Shown: positions 45,913 through 56,728, counted from the stretch's first letter. The stretch is DNA of 64,000 nucleotides from Alteromonadaceae bacterium (GCA_014872785.1 WKFJ01000006.1:1-64000); one strand, 5' to 3'. Notes: generated from the sequence alone by a model not told the origin. Made by a program: numbers and translations.

Positions 45913-46248
45913 TTACAGATGCGTAGCTGAGTTTTCCGTCCCATCTTCCAAAGGCAAGAGTTGACCTTCAAGGATGTGCTTGTTGCCAATGTAAGTATGC
46001 TTTAACACTTTGTAAGCCCAACGAGGCAACTCTGGATTAATACGGTAGAGGCGGTCGAGCTCTTGTCTGCGTTCTATCACGATGTTGTTCTTCAACAACA
46101 GCGCCATATTTCGGGCTACGCTATTTTCTGACTGTTCTAGAACACAAGCTAGCTGAAAAAGACTCACTTCCTGACTGTGCCATATCAACAAAATTGTATT
46201 GATACGTTTTTGATCCGCTAAGCAGCGAAAAAATTGCTCCGTGCGCAT
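45913..46248 (-). CDS. Small winged-helix (ArsR-like) DNA-binding protein
   Basis: A 111-residue protein; I use ATG 46248 (GAGAG upstream) rather than the in-frame TTG at 46257. MRTEQFFRCLADQKRINTILLI, LACVLEQSENSVARNMALL and VIERRQELDRLYRINPELP have the helix-turn-helix plus wing pattern of ArsR-type regulators. The metal-binding CxC motif of ArsR/SmtB is absent. Three Pho-box-like half-sites lie about 100 bases upstream on its own strand. Its targets are unknown. Confidence 0.72.
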   Translation of the reverse strand: MRTEQFFRCLADQKRINTILLIWHSQEVSLFQLACVLEQSENSVARNMALLLKNNIVIERRQELDRLYRINPELPRWAYKVLKHTYIGNKHILEGQLLPLEDGTENSATHL

Positions 46249-46341
46249 GACTCTCAAATGGGATAATCGCTGTAAACATAAGCTTAAAAAAGCGCTAGCT
46301 TACAAACATGTCACTTTGAGGGATTAGTCTGAAGCAGACTT

Positions 46342-46370
46342 ATGACAGTGAAATGACAAAACAGTGACAA
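46342..46370 (-). promoter_or_regulatory. Pho-box-like triple direct repeat
   Basis: Three 7-mers with an exact 11-bp period: ATGACAG (46342-46348), ATGACAA (46353-46359) and GTGACAA (46364-46370). On the minus strand they read TTGTCAC, TTGTCAT, CTGTCAT with 4-base spacers, the geometry of PhoB binding sites (CTGTCAT-type repeats). Orientation points toward the winged-helix gene starting at 46248. No pst or pho gene is in the window. Confidence 0.55.
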
Positions 46371-46390
46371 GAAAAAAGTACATCTTCTTA

Positions 46391-47293
46391 CTAGCTAATC
46401 AACCCAATCATGATCAATGCAATGCCCACACTCAACGCAAGTTCAATGCTGGCCACACCGATATTGTGCTGTTGATCAATCTCTTGTACCAAATCCACAT
46501 TGGCTAAGATAAACCGTCTGGCCACAATCATTAAAGCCGTAAGAGTAAATGTCAGCGCTAGACCAACGATCAGCCATCCAGTGAGGTTACTAACGTAGCC
46601 TTCAGGCTTATATTCCAACAAGTTCCCCGCCGCTGTTACTGCAAGTGCGGTTCCCAGCAAATAACCAGAATGCTGTATAGCAAGCGCTAGCTGCCCCTTG
46701 GTTAGAGAAGATTGTAGCGAGCCGCTGCGATTGTTTTCAGCAAAGCGGCGTTCATAAACTCGTGTCATAGTAAGTAATATGGCTTGAGAAACTAAGAAGC
46801 CTGAGAAAATAGCTAAAAAAGCATTCACATCAAATCCATCAACCCAACTCATTACGCTTTGCACGATAAGTGCGGTGGCGATTGAGCTAGACGCATCCAC
46901 CAGTGCAATGGTTACGTTGCGATCGCCGATGTGAAAATCCTTGTCGAGACGATTAAGCACAATTTTATCATGGGCAAAACGACCAATCTTGATCAGGAAA
47001 ATGCCGACGGTGCCGTATACCAGCATAGTCACCACAGAATCAGTAAAGTTGCCGGTGGTTGAGTTGGCTACTGCAGCAGCTAATACAATAGCCAATGCCA
47101 TCATTCTGCCTGCTACGCTGATTCCGTACGCGAAGTTATCATGCCCTGCTTGTTTCTGACTGGACTTACCGGCAATAAGACGCCCAGAAATCCAGCGCAA
47201 CATACTAAGCAAGAGAATAGCTATTGCCATATCAATGGCGAGGTAAATCCACAGATCGGGCGAAACGGGAATAAGATTAACCAGTGCACTCAT
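46391..47293 (-). CDS. DUF350 family integral membrane protein
   Basis: A 300-residue membrane protein with about eight hydrophobic segments arranged as two DUF350-like halves. The repeated motif is at YGISVAGRMMALAIVLAAAV in the first half and EIDQQHNIGVASIELALSVG in the second. DUF350 proteins are bacterial inner-membrane proteins of unclear function. Single gene; divergent from glnE by 138 bases. Confidence 0.87.
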   Translation of the reverse strand: MSALVNLIPVSPDLWIYLAIDMAIAILLLSMLRWISGRLIAGKSSQKQAGHDNFAYGISVAGRMMALAIVLAAAVANSTTGNFTDSVVTMLVYGTVGIFLIKIGRFAHDKIVLNRLDKDFHIGDRNVTIALVDASSSIATALIVQSVMSWVDGFDVNAFLAIFSGFLVSQAILLTMTRVYERRFAENNRSGSLQSSLTKGQLALAIQHSGYLLGTALAVTAAGNLLEYKPEGYVSNLTGWLIVGLALTFTLTALMIVARRFILANVDLVQEIDQQHNIGVASIELALSVGIALIMIGLIS

Positions 47294-47431
47294 AGGATCA
47301 CCTAATTAAACGTCGAAAATCATTGTGATTTGGCTATTATAAGATTATGTAGCAAATGTCTTAAAATCAACAAGATACAGGTTTATTCGGTGTTTATTGA
47401 TGTGCATAACAGATTACGGTAGGTCTGATAA

Positions 47432-50284
47432 ATGAGTAAGTCGCTCCCCACCCCACAGGCGATTAAGGAAAAAGGACTCGCTGTTGTCCAGCAGTTGCAA
47501 CAAATTGCTCAGGACGAGTTTTGTGTTTCTGAGGCCGAGTTGTCGCGAGCGTTTGGATTGAGTGACTTCCTATCTCGGCTGGCTTTGCGCTACCCCAATT
47601 GGATAAATGAGTGCAGTTCAAATCCCCCACAGCCAGACAACTATCGCCGTCATTTAACTGATGCTCTCGCTCACATCGATGATGAGACTGAACAACACAA
47701 AGTGTTGCGCGAATTTAGAAATAAGGAAATGTTTCGGATCACCTGGCACGACTTCATGCAAGAACAAGAAATAAAGGCCTCACTTCGCGCCGTTTCCGAA
47801 TTGGCCGATGCGCTTATCTTGTGCAGCTATCATTGGTACTACAACAAAATGTGTAAGCGCTGGGAAACTCCCATGGGCAGCTTAGGGCCGCAGCACATGT
47901 TGATTTTAGGTATGGGCAAACTAGGGGGAAGAGAACTAAACTTTTCTTCAGATATTGATCTTATCTTCGTGTATCCAGAAACCGGTGTGGTTAGCAATGG
48001 CCGCAAAGAAATGGAAATTCAGCAATTTTTCACCAAAATTGCACAAAAGCTTATCGCCTCACTACACCAAATCACCGCAGAAGGTCAGGTATACCGAGTT
48101 GATATGCGCCTGCGTCCTTTCGGCGACAGCGGTCCCTTAGTATCACATTTTTCAGCATTTGAAGATTACTACCTGCGTCAGGGACGAGAATGGGAACGTT
48201 ACGCGATGGTTAAAGCGCGATTGTTAAATGACGATACGCCCTACACCGATGAACTACAGCAAATCTTGCAACCCTTTGTATTTCGACGCTATATCGATTT
48301 TAGCGTCATGGAATCATTAAGGGGCATGAAGCAACTCATTCAACAGGAGGTCAGAAGACGCAACCTTTTCCACAATATTAAGTTGGGATCTGGAGGTATT
48401 CGGGAACTCGAATTTATCGTGCAATGCCTACAGTTAATTCGCGGTGGTCGAGACAAAAAACTACAAGTCAAAAGTACCCTTGAAACCCTAAAGAATCTCG
48501 CATTTAGCAATATTTTTAGCGACCAAGTTCTAGCTGATGTTGGCCAAGCCTATCTGTATTTGCGCAAAGTAGAACACTGCCTACAACAGTTTGATGATCG
48601 TCAAACTCAAGAATTGCCAGACAACCAGCTCGATTGTGAGCGCTTAGCATATTTAATGGCAGAACCTGACTATCAGCAGTTTCACCTGAAATTGTCAGGA
48701 CATATGCAGTTAATAAGCGAGCAATTCGAAGACCTGATAGGCGATGTTGAGGCGAACGAAAGAGATAACTGTGAACAAGAATTCAAAGATCTTTGGTTAT
48801 TAGAATTATCCGTCGAGGAATCGAACGCGCTATTGAAACCGGCATATCCGGCACTGTTAGATACTATATTGATAGAACAAGTCATGCAGCTCAAGCAAGA
48901 GCTCGCCAGTAGACCCATAGGAACGCGAGGACGTGAAATTGTCGATAGGCTGCTGCCTGTAGTGCTGAGTAAAATATCGACCTACTCAGCCGTAGCAATT
49001 GAGCTCACACTACCAAGAGTTGGGCAACTGATTAAGTCTATTTCACGCAGAACCACTTACTTAGAACTCCTGCTAGAAAATAATGATGCGTTAGAGCAGT
49101 TATTAATGCTCTGCCGAAAGAGTCCTTGGATTGCAGAAGAGCTGGCCAACTTTCCCATATTGTTGGACGAGTTGGTGAACCGCAAGGCACTGTATGAACC
49201 AACCCCACTATCAAGTTATGAGGATTTACTCAGACAGTCATTATTGCGTATTCCAGAAGAAGATTTAGAACAGCAAATGGAGGCATTGCGTCAATTTAAG
49301 CGCTGCCAACAACTGCGTGTTGCCGCTGAAGATATCTCAGGAGCGCTACCCATTATGCAGGTAAGCGACCACCTGACCTGTCTGGCAGAAGTATTAGTCA
49401 ACGAAGCTATTAATATGGCCTGGCAACAAATGACGGAGAAGTACGGATATCCGGTTGGTGCCACAGATCAGGACAAACGCTTTGTCGCGATTGGATATGG
49501 AAAAATGGGCGGTATCGAGTTGGGTTATAGTTCAGATTTAGACATGGTGTTTCTTTCAGACTGCAAAGACAACTCACCAACGTCAGGCAATAAAAGCATT
49601 GAATCTAAAATGTTTTATGTGAAATTAGCTCAACGTATTATCCATTTATTTAACACTAAAACCGCCTCTGGAGAGCTGTATGAATTGGACATGCGATTGC
49701 GTCCTTCGGGCAATTCAGGGCTACTCGTCTCAGACATTGACGCTTTCTTGGAATATCAACGACAAGAAGCTTGGGTATGGGAGCATCAGGCGCTAGTACG
49801 CAGTCGCCCCGTCGCAGGTTCTGGAATACTTGCCCAGCGCTTCCAAACAATCAAAGGTGACATTATTTGCCAAGAACGAGAATCTGCTGCCTTGGCGCTT
49901 GAAGTGCATAATATGCGCTTGAAAATGCGTGAACATTTAGACAAATCAGACAGCGAGAAGTTTGACCTAAAGCAAGGTGCTGGCGGCATCGCTGACATTG
50001 AATTTTTAGTACAATATTGGACACTACTACACGCAAAACAAACCCCAGATTTGACAGTTTGGTCTGACAATGTGCGCTTATTGGACGTTTTACACAAGCA
50101 CGAAATTATCTCTGATGATTGGCACAACAAGTTGCTGGATGCCTATCTAGACTTTCGCAATATGAGCCATCGACTGGCTCTAAAACAGCTTAAAAACTAT
50201 GTGTCAGTTAAGGACTTTCGCAAAAAACGGCAGAACGTCATCGAGATATGGGATCAGGTGTTTTCGGAGGTCATGGCCTCCTAG
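47432..50284 (+). CDS. glnE: GlnE, glutamine synthetase adenylyltransferase / adenylyl-removing enzyme
   Basis: A 950-residue full-length bifunctional enzyme. It has two nucleotidyltransferase domains: an N-terminal adenylyl-removase with LGMGKLGGRELNFSSDIDLIF (~160-185) and VDMRLRPFGDSGPLV, and a C-terminal adenylyltransferase with IGYGKMGGIELGYSSDLDMVF (~690) and LDMRLRPSGNSGLLV. Each is followed by a GlnD-PII-like helical domain. It adjusts glutamine synthetase activity to nitrogen status. Length and motifs are typical. Confidence 0.98.
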   Translation: MSKSLPTPQAIKEKGLAVVQQLQQIAQDEFCVSEAELSRAFGLSDFLSRLALRYPNWINECSSNPPQPDNYRRHLTDALAHIDDETEQHKVLREFRNKEMFRITWHDFMQEQEIKASLRAVSELADALILCSYHWYYNKMCKRWETPMGSLGPQHMLILGMGKLGGRELNFSSDIDLIFVYPETGVVSNGRKEMEIQQFFTKIAQKLIASLHQITAEGQVYRVDMRLRPFGDSGPLVSHFSAFEDYYLRQGREWERYAMVKARLLNDDTPYTDELQQILQPFVFRRYIDFSVMESLRGMKQLIQQEVRRRNLFHNIKLGSGGIRELEFIVQCLQLIRGGRDKKLQVKSTLETLKNLAFSNIFSDQVLADVGQAYLYLRKVEHCLQQFDDRQTQELPDNQLDCERLAYLMAEPDYQQFHLKLSGHMQLISEQFEDLIGDVEANERDNCEQEFKDLWLLELSVEESNALLKPAYPALLDTILIEQVMQLKQELASRPIGTRGREIVDRLLPVVLSKISTYSAVAIELTLPRVGQLIKSISRRTTYLELLLENNDALEQLLMLCRKSPWIAEELANFPILLDELVNRKALYEPTPLSSYEDLLRQSLLRIPEEDLEQQMEALRQFKRCQQLRVAAEDISGALPIMQVSDHLTCLAEVLVNEAINMAWQQMTEKYGYPVGATDQDKRFVAIGYGKMGGIELGYSSDLDMVFLSDCKDNSPTSGNKSIESKMFYVKLAQRIIHLFNTKTASGELYELDMRLRPSGNSGLLVSDIDAFLEYQRQEAWVWEHQALVRSRPVAGSGILAQRFQTIKGDIICQERESAALALEVHNMRLKMREHLDKSDSEKFDLKQGAGGIADIEFLVQYWTLLHAKQTPDLTVWSDNVRLLDVLHKHEIISDDWHNKLLDAYLDFRNMSHRLALKQLKNYVSVKDFRKKRQNVIEIWDQVFSEVMAS

Positions 50285-50292
50285 GCTACTCT

Positions 50293-50319
50293 CTCAGGGC
50301 GTTGTTTGTTAGCCCTGAG
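50293..50319. terminator. Hairpin between convergent glnE and TcpQ-like genes
   Basis: CTCAGGGC / GCCCTGAG, an 8-bp stem with an 11-base loop, overlaps the stop codon of the TcpQ-like gene and begins 9 bases after that of glnE. No clear T tract. Confidence 0.4.
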
Positions 50320-50932
50320 TACCATCGGCAAGACTGCAGTTCTTGTTGAGATACTCGGAACGCTCTGCAGTAATGACTAACGAACGCTGTTTTGGACAGA
50401 CATAGGCAGTTACATCCCCTTCAAAACTTGAATCTACCGCTTTGGATATCTTGTAAAGTGAACCAACGATGGTATCGTCCATTTGGAAGTTGCTCTTCAC
50501 TATAAAGTCTTGTTCTAACTCCCATATTACCTGCATACCTTCATCTTGGGCATAAGACGTTATCGCTTCGCGCAATGTAGAACCAGCTTTGAAGGTGCGG
50601 TACTTATGTTCGCCAACCCAGCGACCACCGACCGTAGTATTGCCTTTTTCCATCTGCTGTAGACGTTTACTAAGCGATTGATTGTCTCTATTCAACTCAA
50701 CAACAAAATCGCCGAGTTCTTCTTCAATAGGTTCGGTCGAGGACATGCGGTGTGAAGCGTAAAAGGAGCTTAGACTGTTATCGATATTCTTTTTCGGAGC
50801 TTTTTGTTTGGCCGTTGCCGCTTTTTCGTTTTGAGAGTTAATGACAAGTGCCGCCACAGCGATAAGTACCACTGCCAGTCCAATTTGTTTGGCCCAAAAC
50901 GTTGCCGGATTAAATGATTTTTTCTTAGCCAT
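50309..50932 (-). CDS. TcpQ-domain membrane-anchored protein
   Basis: A 207-residue protein with one N-terminal transmembrane segment (~16-32), a low-complexity/coiled region and a C-terminal TcpQ/PilL-like domain (RTFKAGSTLREAITSYAQ, DFIVKSNFQMDDTIVGSLYK, AYVCPKQRSLVIT). In pilus systems such domains associate with secretins, but no pilus or secretion gene is nearby, so its partner is unknown. Two cysteines near the C-terminus could form a disulfide. Confidence 0.78.
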   Translation of the reverse strand: MAKKKSFNPATFWAKQIGLAVVLIAVAALVINSQNEKAATAKQKAPKKNIDNSLSSFYASHRMSSTEPIEEELGDFVVELNRDNQSLSKRLQQMEKGNTTVGGRWVGEHKYRTFKAGSTLREAITSYAQDEGMQVIWELEQDFIVKSNFQMDDTIVGSLYKISKAVDSSFEGDVTAYVCPKQRSLVITAERSEYLNKNCSLADGTQG

Positions 50933-51108
50933 TACTTCTATTAAGCTGTTATCGATTAACTGAGTATAATTCGAGCAATTTATATCCTATCCAGGCGGTG
51001 TTTTCCAGCACAACCAGTCAAATTCTAGTGCTCGTTCACAATATGTAGCGTATCACTGCTCATTTATTCAGCATTATGGGTAGCCCCACAATACTAAATT
51101 ATATACGC

Positions 51109-52035
51109 CTATTTATATAAACTCGGTTCATCCGGATCCGGACGGGTTTTGAAACGCTTGTGCATCCATAAGTATTGCTCGGGTGCCTGCATAATCATTT
51201 GTTCGATTCGCTGATTTACCAAGGTTACATCTGCGTTATCGTCACCTGTGGGAAAATCCTTAACCCCTGGTTCAAAATGAAGTCGATAGCCATCTCTGGT
51301 ATAAATGGGGTAAACGAACACAATTTCACAACCAGGATGATTAGCAAACAGCAGCGTACCTGTAGTTGTCGCGGCTTGTTCAACAGCAAAAAAGGGAGCA
51401 AATTCACAACGTTTACGACCGTAGTCTTGGTCAGGCAAATAATAACTAATCTCGCCGTTACTAAGCGCCTGAAACATGCCTTTGACATCGCGTTTGTGGA
51501 TCATATATTTGTTGGACCGTGCACGACCGTGATATTGCAGATACTCCATCAAGGCGTTGTCATGGCGACGATAGAAAGCCACAGATGCTTGGTGCAACCC
51601 TGCAAGACGCAATCCAAATTCTAAGTTCATCATATGCGGTGCCAAGCACAATACGCCTTTGCCTCGTTGCAAAATAGCTTCAACGTGCTCAAAGCCTTCG
51701 ACCTTGCCATGTCTACGAACTCGCCAGTCTGGCCACCACCAGCCCATAACGGTTTCAAATAACGCCATGCCCGTCATCTGAACATTCTGTTTAAGTACCT
51801 CTTGTCGCTTCTGCTCACTCCATTGCGGAAAACACAGCTCCAAATTGCGTTTCGCGACCTTCACTCGCTTTTTGCCTAGTTTACTGAGTAAAAAGGCGAA
51901 TCCTTTACTCATAAATCGAATAACGAAAAATGGCATCCAACTCAATAGGTATAAAAAGCCTGCACCTATCCATAACGGCCAAAACTTCGGTCCCAAAAAG
52001 CGCAGTTCAAATTTAGGTGAATCAACCTTGTGCAA
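51109..52035 (-). CDS. lpxL: LpxL/HtrB-family lipid A lauroyl acyltransferase
   Basis: A 308-residue membrane-anchored acyltransferase. N-terminal FLGPKFWPLWIG and a TM helix, catalytic HMMNLE (H-x4-E), and conserved ISYYLPDQDYGRKR and YLWMHKRFKTRP. It adds the secondary acyl chain to Kdo2-lipid A precursors. In-frame stops (TAA, TGA) lie just upstream, and the only start consistent with the family N-terminus is a TTG at 52035. This is an unusual start that may lower translation. It could also be an lpxP/lpxM-type paralogue; the exact chain specificity cannot be read. Confidence 0.92.
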   Translation of the reverse strand: MHKVDSPKFELRFLGPKFWPLWIGAGFLYLLSWMPFFVIRFMSKGFAFLLSKLGKKRVKVAKRNLELCFPQWSEQKRQEVLKQNVQMTGMALFETVMGWWWPDWRVRRHGKVEGFEHVEAILQRGKGVLCLAPHMMNLEFGLRLAGLHQASVAFYRRHDNALMEYLQYHGRARSNKYMIHKRDVKGMFQALSNGEISYYLPDQDYGRKRCEFAPFFAVEQAATTTGTLLFANHPGCEIVFVYPIYTRDGYRLHFEPGVKDFPTGDDNADVTLVNQRIEQMIMQAPEQYLWMHKRFKTRPDPDEPSLYK

Positions 52036-52265
52036 TGCAAATACTCATTAATAAAAACAACGCATTATAATAATGGATCTGTGAAATCCTTAAAACCTTT
52101 GATGGAATGGTCTGATTAGCTGCCCCTAAATGCGTAGAATAAAATCCATAATTGCTATTTATAGCACCACTGGAGTTTTGCTGATTGTCATTAAACAGAT
52201 GATCAGCTAAATTTGAGGTAGTTCACAAAAATTCTTCCAAAAAGATTGGGTTAACTGCGAAAAAG

Positions 52266-55200
52266 ATGAGCAGGAATACAAGCGAAAATAATCAGGACGT
52301 TGCGCAGAAAGAAGCGTTCTTACTGGCCGAACTGGCCGCTTCAGGATTACTTAAGATCACGTTTGAAGGCAAAATTACATACGCAAATCCTGCGGCATGT
52401 CGTTTATTTGATTACAATCGGGATGAAATCACCACATTAGACTTCGATGAATTAATTCCCGGTCAACTGCTCTCGCCAAACGATCCGCTCTTTAAAGACT
52501 TTATCAACCACTACGCCTCCGAGAAAATCGACAGCAGTGCCAGCCTTACCGCGTTTAAAAAAGACGGCGACATCTTCTTTGCCTCAATTGGTTTGGCGCC
52601 ACTTGAATATGAAGACGAACACTACCTGGTCATTACCGTACAAGAATCGGCAAAACTAAAATCTGCCGAACAAAACTTAATGGAGCTCACTCAAAAGTTC
52701 CAAATCGCCAAAGAATCTGCTGGCATCGGCATTTGGGAAATGGACTTTGAAACCAACGAACTGCGTTGGGACGAGCAGATGCACCAGCTCTACGGCGTTC
52801 CTGAAGAGGACTTTGGCGGCAGCTACGACGACTGGTCGAGGCGAATACATCCAGATGATATTGGCCCGACTGAAGCCATGTTTCAATATTGTATTGAGCA
52901 AAAAACCAAGTTTGATACCAGTTTCAGAATTGCGACCTTAAATGGTGAAGAGAGGTATTTAAAGGCCTTTGGGCAATTTATCTATGATGCCAACGACAAC
53001 CCTCTGCACTGCATTGGGGTAAACTTTGATTTATCTGACAGGTACGCCGCACAAAAACGGTTAATTGAAAGTACTGAAGAAAACGCCATGTTAGCAAAAC
53101 TGGCGCAAGAAACAGATAATGCGGTAATCATTACCGATGAAAATCAGAACATCACCTGGGTTAACCGAAGCTTCGAGAAGATCTCTGGCTACAGTTTTGA
53201 GGAAGTCATCGGCAAACGTCCTGGTAAATTTCTACAAGGCACTGACAGTGATGCGGAAGTCGTTAAGCGCATGCGTGACTCAATCGCTAATGGCCACGGT
53301 TTCAGCGAGGAACTGGTCAATTATCACAAAGACGGCACCCCCTATTGGCTTAAGATCAACTGCCAACCACTTTATCGGGACGGACAACTCACCGGCTTTA
53401 TGGCACTTGAGAGTGACATTACAGACCAAAAAGAAGCAGAGTTACAAATCACCAACCTAAACCGATTGCAAAAAGCCGTTCTCGATAGCGCGAATTTGAT
53501 GTTGATCTCTACTGACACCGGGTTTAACGTCAAAACGTTTAACAAGAATGCGCAAGAACTATTAGGTTATGAAGAAGACGAAGTTGTCGACAAACTTAAC
53601 CTGTCTGATTTTTTCGACCCACATGAGTTAATGTTCGGTGCACAAAAACTAGGCCGCGCGTTAGACTTAGTCCTGCAACCAGGAGTGGAAACCTTCTTAG
53701 AGAAAGCCAAGAAAGGGGTAGAAGTCGAACAAGAGTGGCAGTTCTTAACCAAGACACAAAAGCAATTCCCGGCGATGTTGTCGATTGTCCCCATCGTCAA
53801 CGAAGACGCAGAACAACAAACCGAAGGTTATCTCGCCATCGCTCGAGATATTTCTCAACTCAAAGAAATTGAAGCCGAGAAGCAGCGTAACCAAGATCTT
53901 TTGGAAACGACCGGAACCATGGCGAAACTGGGTGGTTGGGAATTCAACATGGTTCACAATACCCTTTATTGGTCTAAAGAGGTCTACCGAATCCACGAGC
54001 TTCCCATTGGCGAAGAAGTTACCTTAAGCGATGCCATTGAGTATTTCGCACCTGAAGCCCGACCAATCATCCAACGCGCCATTGAAGATGCCATTGCTGA
54101 TGGTAAATCTTGGGATTTACAACTGCCATTTGTCACGGCCAGAAACCGTCGGATTTGGATTCGTTCAGTAGGTTTCGTCGAATACGTAAATGGCGAACCA
54201 ACCATGCTCCGAGGGGCATTCCAGGACATCACTCAGCTTAAACGGGCAGAAGAAAAAGCCAAAGAAGCCAGCAGAACCAAGAGTGATTTCTTAGCGAACA
54301 TGAGCCATGAAATCCGAACGCCAATAAACGGCATTATCGGTATGAATGACTTATTGTTGAAAACTGAGCTTTCCGACAAACAGCGCCATTATGTCAGCCT
54401 GGCACAAGCTAGTGGTGAATCACTGTTACACCTCATCAATGACATCCTCGATTTCTCAAAAATTGAAGCTGGTAAGCTGGAACTGGAAGAAATTCCGTTT
54501 GACCTTTACAAACTTGTCTATGAGCTAGCGGATACCTTTGCCCTGCGTGCAGAAGAGAAAAATCTCGATTTCATTTGTGTCGTTGAAGATAGCGTTCCCC
54601 ATTTTGTGCGCTCTGACCCGAGCCGAATTAGACAGATCATCAACAACTTATGTAGTAACGCGCTCAAATTCACCGAATCGGGACAAGTGATCCTCAAAGT
54701 GTCAGAAATTGGTTTAAACAAACTGCATTTCGAAATTCAGGATTCTGGTATTGGTATACCAGATGAGAAGATTAAGAACCTATTCAATAAGTTTGTGCAG
54801 GTTGATGCCTCCACCACACGTAAGTTTGGCGGCACCGGGCTTGGCCTGGCCATATCTAAACAACTATCTGAAATGATGGGCGGTAGCATTGGCGTAACCA
54901 GCGAAATGGATAAAGGTTCTAACTTCTGGTTCCACATTCGTTACGGCGAAGCATTAGAAGAAATGCCAGACGAATATTTCGTGCCAGAACTTACGTCAAA
55001 GCATGTACTTTTGGTTGAGAGTAATCCACTAGTGCAAGAGCTCTTTGCGGGTATGTTGGAAAAAACCAACGCTGTGATTCACTTAGCAGACAACGCCCCC
55101 TCGGCGATTAAGCTCATTAGAGAACAGCACAGTAAACAAGAGCCAGTCGATGCTATGTTTGTGTCTACCAAGCTAACTGGCATGCCAGGCCAGCAGCTAT

Positions 55201-55808
55201 GCAAAGCAGTGCGTTCTGACAAGAATATTGAACAGCCACAAATTTGTTTGCTTACGCCTGTCGGTGGAGGTCTAGATGCAGCTGAGCAAACCGAACTAGG
55301 TATCAAACATCAAACCAGTAAGCCGCTTAAACAAAGCAGCGTTTATCACGCGTTAGCCGTTTTATTCGACCAGTTGCGTGAAAGCGAACAAGAAGGTGAC
55401 GCTAAAGTCGGTGAAGAAGCCGAGAAAAATGAACACCGTATCCTGCTTGTTGAAGACAATTACATCAATCAACAGGTGGCCAGTGAAATGCTCCGAAACA
55501 TGGGTTTTATGGTAGATGTTGCTGAGAACGGAGAAGAAGCATTACGCACGCTCAACCAAGCAATTGAGCCTTATGACGTTATCCTGATGGACTGTCAGAT
55601 GCCCGTTATGGATGGCTATGAGACAAGCCGCAACATAAGAACGTCGAGCTCTAGTAACTTCAAAAGTGACATACCCATTATCGCTCTGACGGCACACGCA
55701 ATGAAAGGGGACGCTGAGAAATGTTTCGAAGCAGGCATGAACAGCTACTTAACTAAACCGATCGTTAACGAAGCGTTGAAGGAAGAACTAGGAAAATGGC
55801 TGTCCTGA
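52266..55808 (+). CDS. Multi-PAS hybrid sensor histidine kinase with two receivers
   Basis: A 1180-residue soluble kinase with no transmembrane segment. About five PAS/PAC repeats (~15-655; for example [14 protein letters not shown] and [19 protein letters not shown]), then HisKA with His681 ([16 protein letters not shown]) and HATPase ([39 protein letters not shown]). Two receivers follow: the first (~905-1025) is degenerate, with Ser967 where the phospho-Asp should be; the second (~1060-1180) is intact with Asp1109 ([11 protein letters not shown]). PAS-heavy cytosolic kinases usually sense redox, oxygen or light; the signal here is unknown. It has no RBS of note. Confidence 0.93.
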   Translation: MSRNTSENNQDVAQKEAFLLAELAASGLLKITFEGKITYANPAACRLFDYNRDEITTLDFDELIPGQLLSPNDPLFKDFINHYASEKIDSSASLTAFKKDGDIFFASIGLAPLEYEDEHYLVITVQESAKLKSAEQNLMELTQKFQIAKESAGIGIWEMDFETNELRWDEQMHQLYGVPEEDFGGSYDDWSRRIHPDDIGPTEAMFQYCIEQKTKFDTSFRIATLNGEERYLKAFGQFIYDANDNPLHCIGVNFDLSDRYAAQKRLIESTEENAMLAKLAQETDNAVIITDENQNITWVNRSFEKISGYSFEEVIGKRPGKFLQGTDSDAEVVKRMRDSIANGHGFSEELVNYHKDGTPYWLKINCQPLYRDGQLTGFMALESDITDQKEAELQITNLNRLQKAVLDSANLMLISTDTGFNVKTFNKNAQELLGYEEDEVVDKLNLSDFFDPHELMFGAQKLGRALDLVLQPGVETFLEKAKKGVEVEQEWQFLTKTQKQFPAMLSIVPIVNEDAEQQTEGYLAIARDISQLKEIEAEKQRNQDLLETTGTMAKLGGWEFNMVHNTLYWSKEVYRIHELPIGEEVTLSDAIEYFAPEARPIIQRAIEDAIADGKSWDLQLPFVTARNRRIWIRSVGFVEYVNGEPTMLRGAFQDITQLKRAEEKAKEASRTKSDFLANMSHEIRTPINGIIGMNDLLLKTELSDKQRHYVSLAQASGESLLHLINDILDFSKIEAGKLELEEIPFDLYKLVYELADTFALRAEEKNLDFICVVEDSVPHFVRSDPSRIRQIINNLCSNALKFTESGQVILKVSEIGLNKLHFEIQDSGIGIPDEKIKNLFNKFVQVDASTTRKFGGTGLGLAISKQLSEMMGGSIGVTSEMDKGSNFWFHIRYGEALEEMPDEYFVPELTSKHVLLVESNPLVQELFAGMLEKTNAVIHLADNAPSAIKLIREQHSKQEPVDAMFVSTKLTGMPGQQLCKAVRSDKNIEQPQICLLTPVGGGLDAAEQTELGIKHQTSKPLKQSSVYHALAVLFDQLRESEQEGDAKVGEEAEKNEHRILLVEDNYINQQVASEMLRNMGFMVDVAENGEEALRTLNQAIEPYDVILMDCQMPVMDGYETSRNIRTSSSSNFKSDIPIIALTAHAMKGDAEKCFEAGMNSYLTKPIVNEALKEELGKWLS

Positions 55809-55838
55809 AGCAGGCATTTTTACTAAGAGTTTGCTGCC

Positions 55839-56096
55839 CTAATAATTTTTAAAAATAGCGTCCAATTTTTTGGTGAACTGCTCATAGTGAGCCGCTTCTG
55901 TATAATCAATGTGATATTGATTGTGAAAACCAAATGAAATAGACACCAACGCATCGCTCAAATACAAAGTATATCCGTCGAAGTCAGTACTCGCTTTCAC
56001 TCCATCGAGTATGTAGCCCTCACCTTGGCTTTCTCCATGATTTCTAATCTTATCGAATACTCTAAGAATAAATTTGCTGTCTAATTCATTTTTCAC
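55839..56096 (-). CDS. DUF3081-like small protein
   Basis: An 85-residue cytosolic protein: MKNELDSKFILRVFDKI, then GYILDGVKASTDFDGYTLYLSD and FGFHNQYHIDYTE. From memory this is the DUF3081 family found in Vibrio, Shewanella and relatives; function unknown. It is co-directional with the barrel gene upstream (11-base gap). Confidence 0.75.
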   Translation of the reverse strand: MKNELDSKFILRVFDKIRNHGESQGEGYILDGVKASTDFDGYTLYLSDALVSISFGFHNQYHIDYTEAAHYEQFTKKLDAIFKNY

Positions 56097-56107
56097 TGAC
56101 TCAACCT

Positions 56108-56728
56108 CTAGAAGCTGTAGCGAAAACCCACTTGAAACGCATTAATCTGCACATTATTAGGCGCTCGAATATGGTCAGCGCTAAATCTTATTTGCGAATT
56201 GACACCCACATAGTAGTCAAACCCCAAACCAAACATTCCAGCAATATCGCTATCATCTTTACTGCACAGTGCCGTTGTGTTGCCATCAGCTAATGTGAGT
56301 GTTTGTCCACTGGCGTTACTGCATGCTAAGGAGCTATCCACGTAGTAGGTTTCATAGTCCAAACTCATGGCGCCGAGACGATAATACAATTCGCCTACTT
56401 GCCCTGACGCTTTGCCCAATAAACCTAAGTAGAAGCCAGACGCGTCGGCTCCTACGTTGAGTGTATCTGACACCGTAGCCAAACTGCTGGTATTGACAGA
56501 TTCTAAACTGGAAGAAAACTGATTAAAACCAATCTCAGCGTACCATTGGCGATGAATCTGGGTACCAAAAGCGACGGCAAAACCCGGCTCGTCTTCGCTG
56601 CTATTACCAAGGTCAACTTGGCTTCCAAGTACTGAAGCGGCGACATAGTTTTTGTCAAACCATTGGGCATTCGCCCCAACACTGACACTCAGCGATAGCA
56701 GTAAAATGCTTAACTTACTGTATTTCAT
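56108..56728 (-). CDS. Small outer-membrane beta-barrel protein (OmpA/opacity-like)
   Basis: A 206-residue exported protein. Start set at ATG 56728, which gives a clean signal peptide (cleavage GANAQ); the open frame runs to 56773 without RBS. Alternating amphipathic strands, extracellular-type loops and a C-terminal YSF (barrel signal) indicate an 8-stranded outer-membrane barrel. Two cysteines in one loop (LACSNASG ... ALCSKDD) may form a disulfide. Function unknown. Confidence 0.82.
   Translation of the reverse strand: MKYSKLSILLLSLSVSVGANAQWFDKNYVAASVLGSQVDLGNSSEDEPGFAVAFGTQIHRQWYAEIGFNQFSSSLESVNTSSLATVSDTLNVGADASGFYLGLLGKASGQVGELYYRLGAMSLDYETYYVDSSLACSNASGQTLTLADGNTTALCSKDDSDIAGMFGLGFDYYVGVNSQIRFSADHIRAPNNVQINAFQVGFRYSF

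Noticed and set aside
51175..51624. A 149-codon + strand frame within lpxL
   Set aside because: It is antisense to a clearly conserved acyltransferase and has no RBS or domain.
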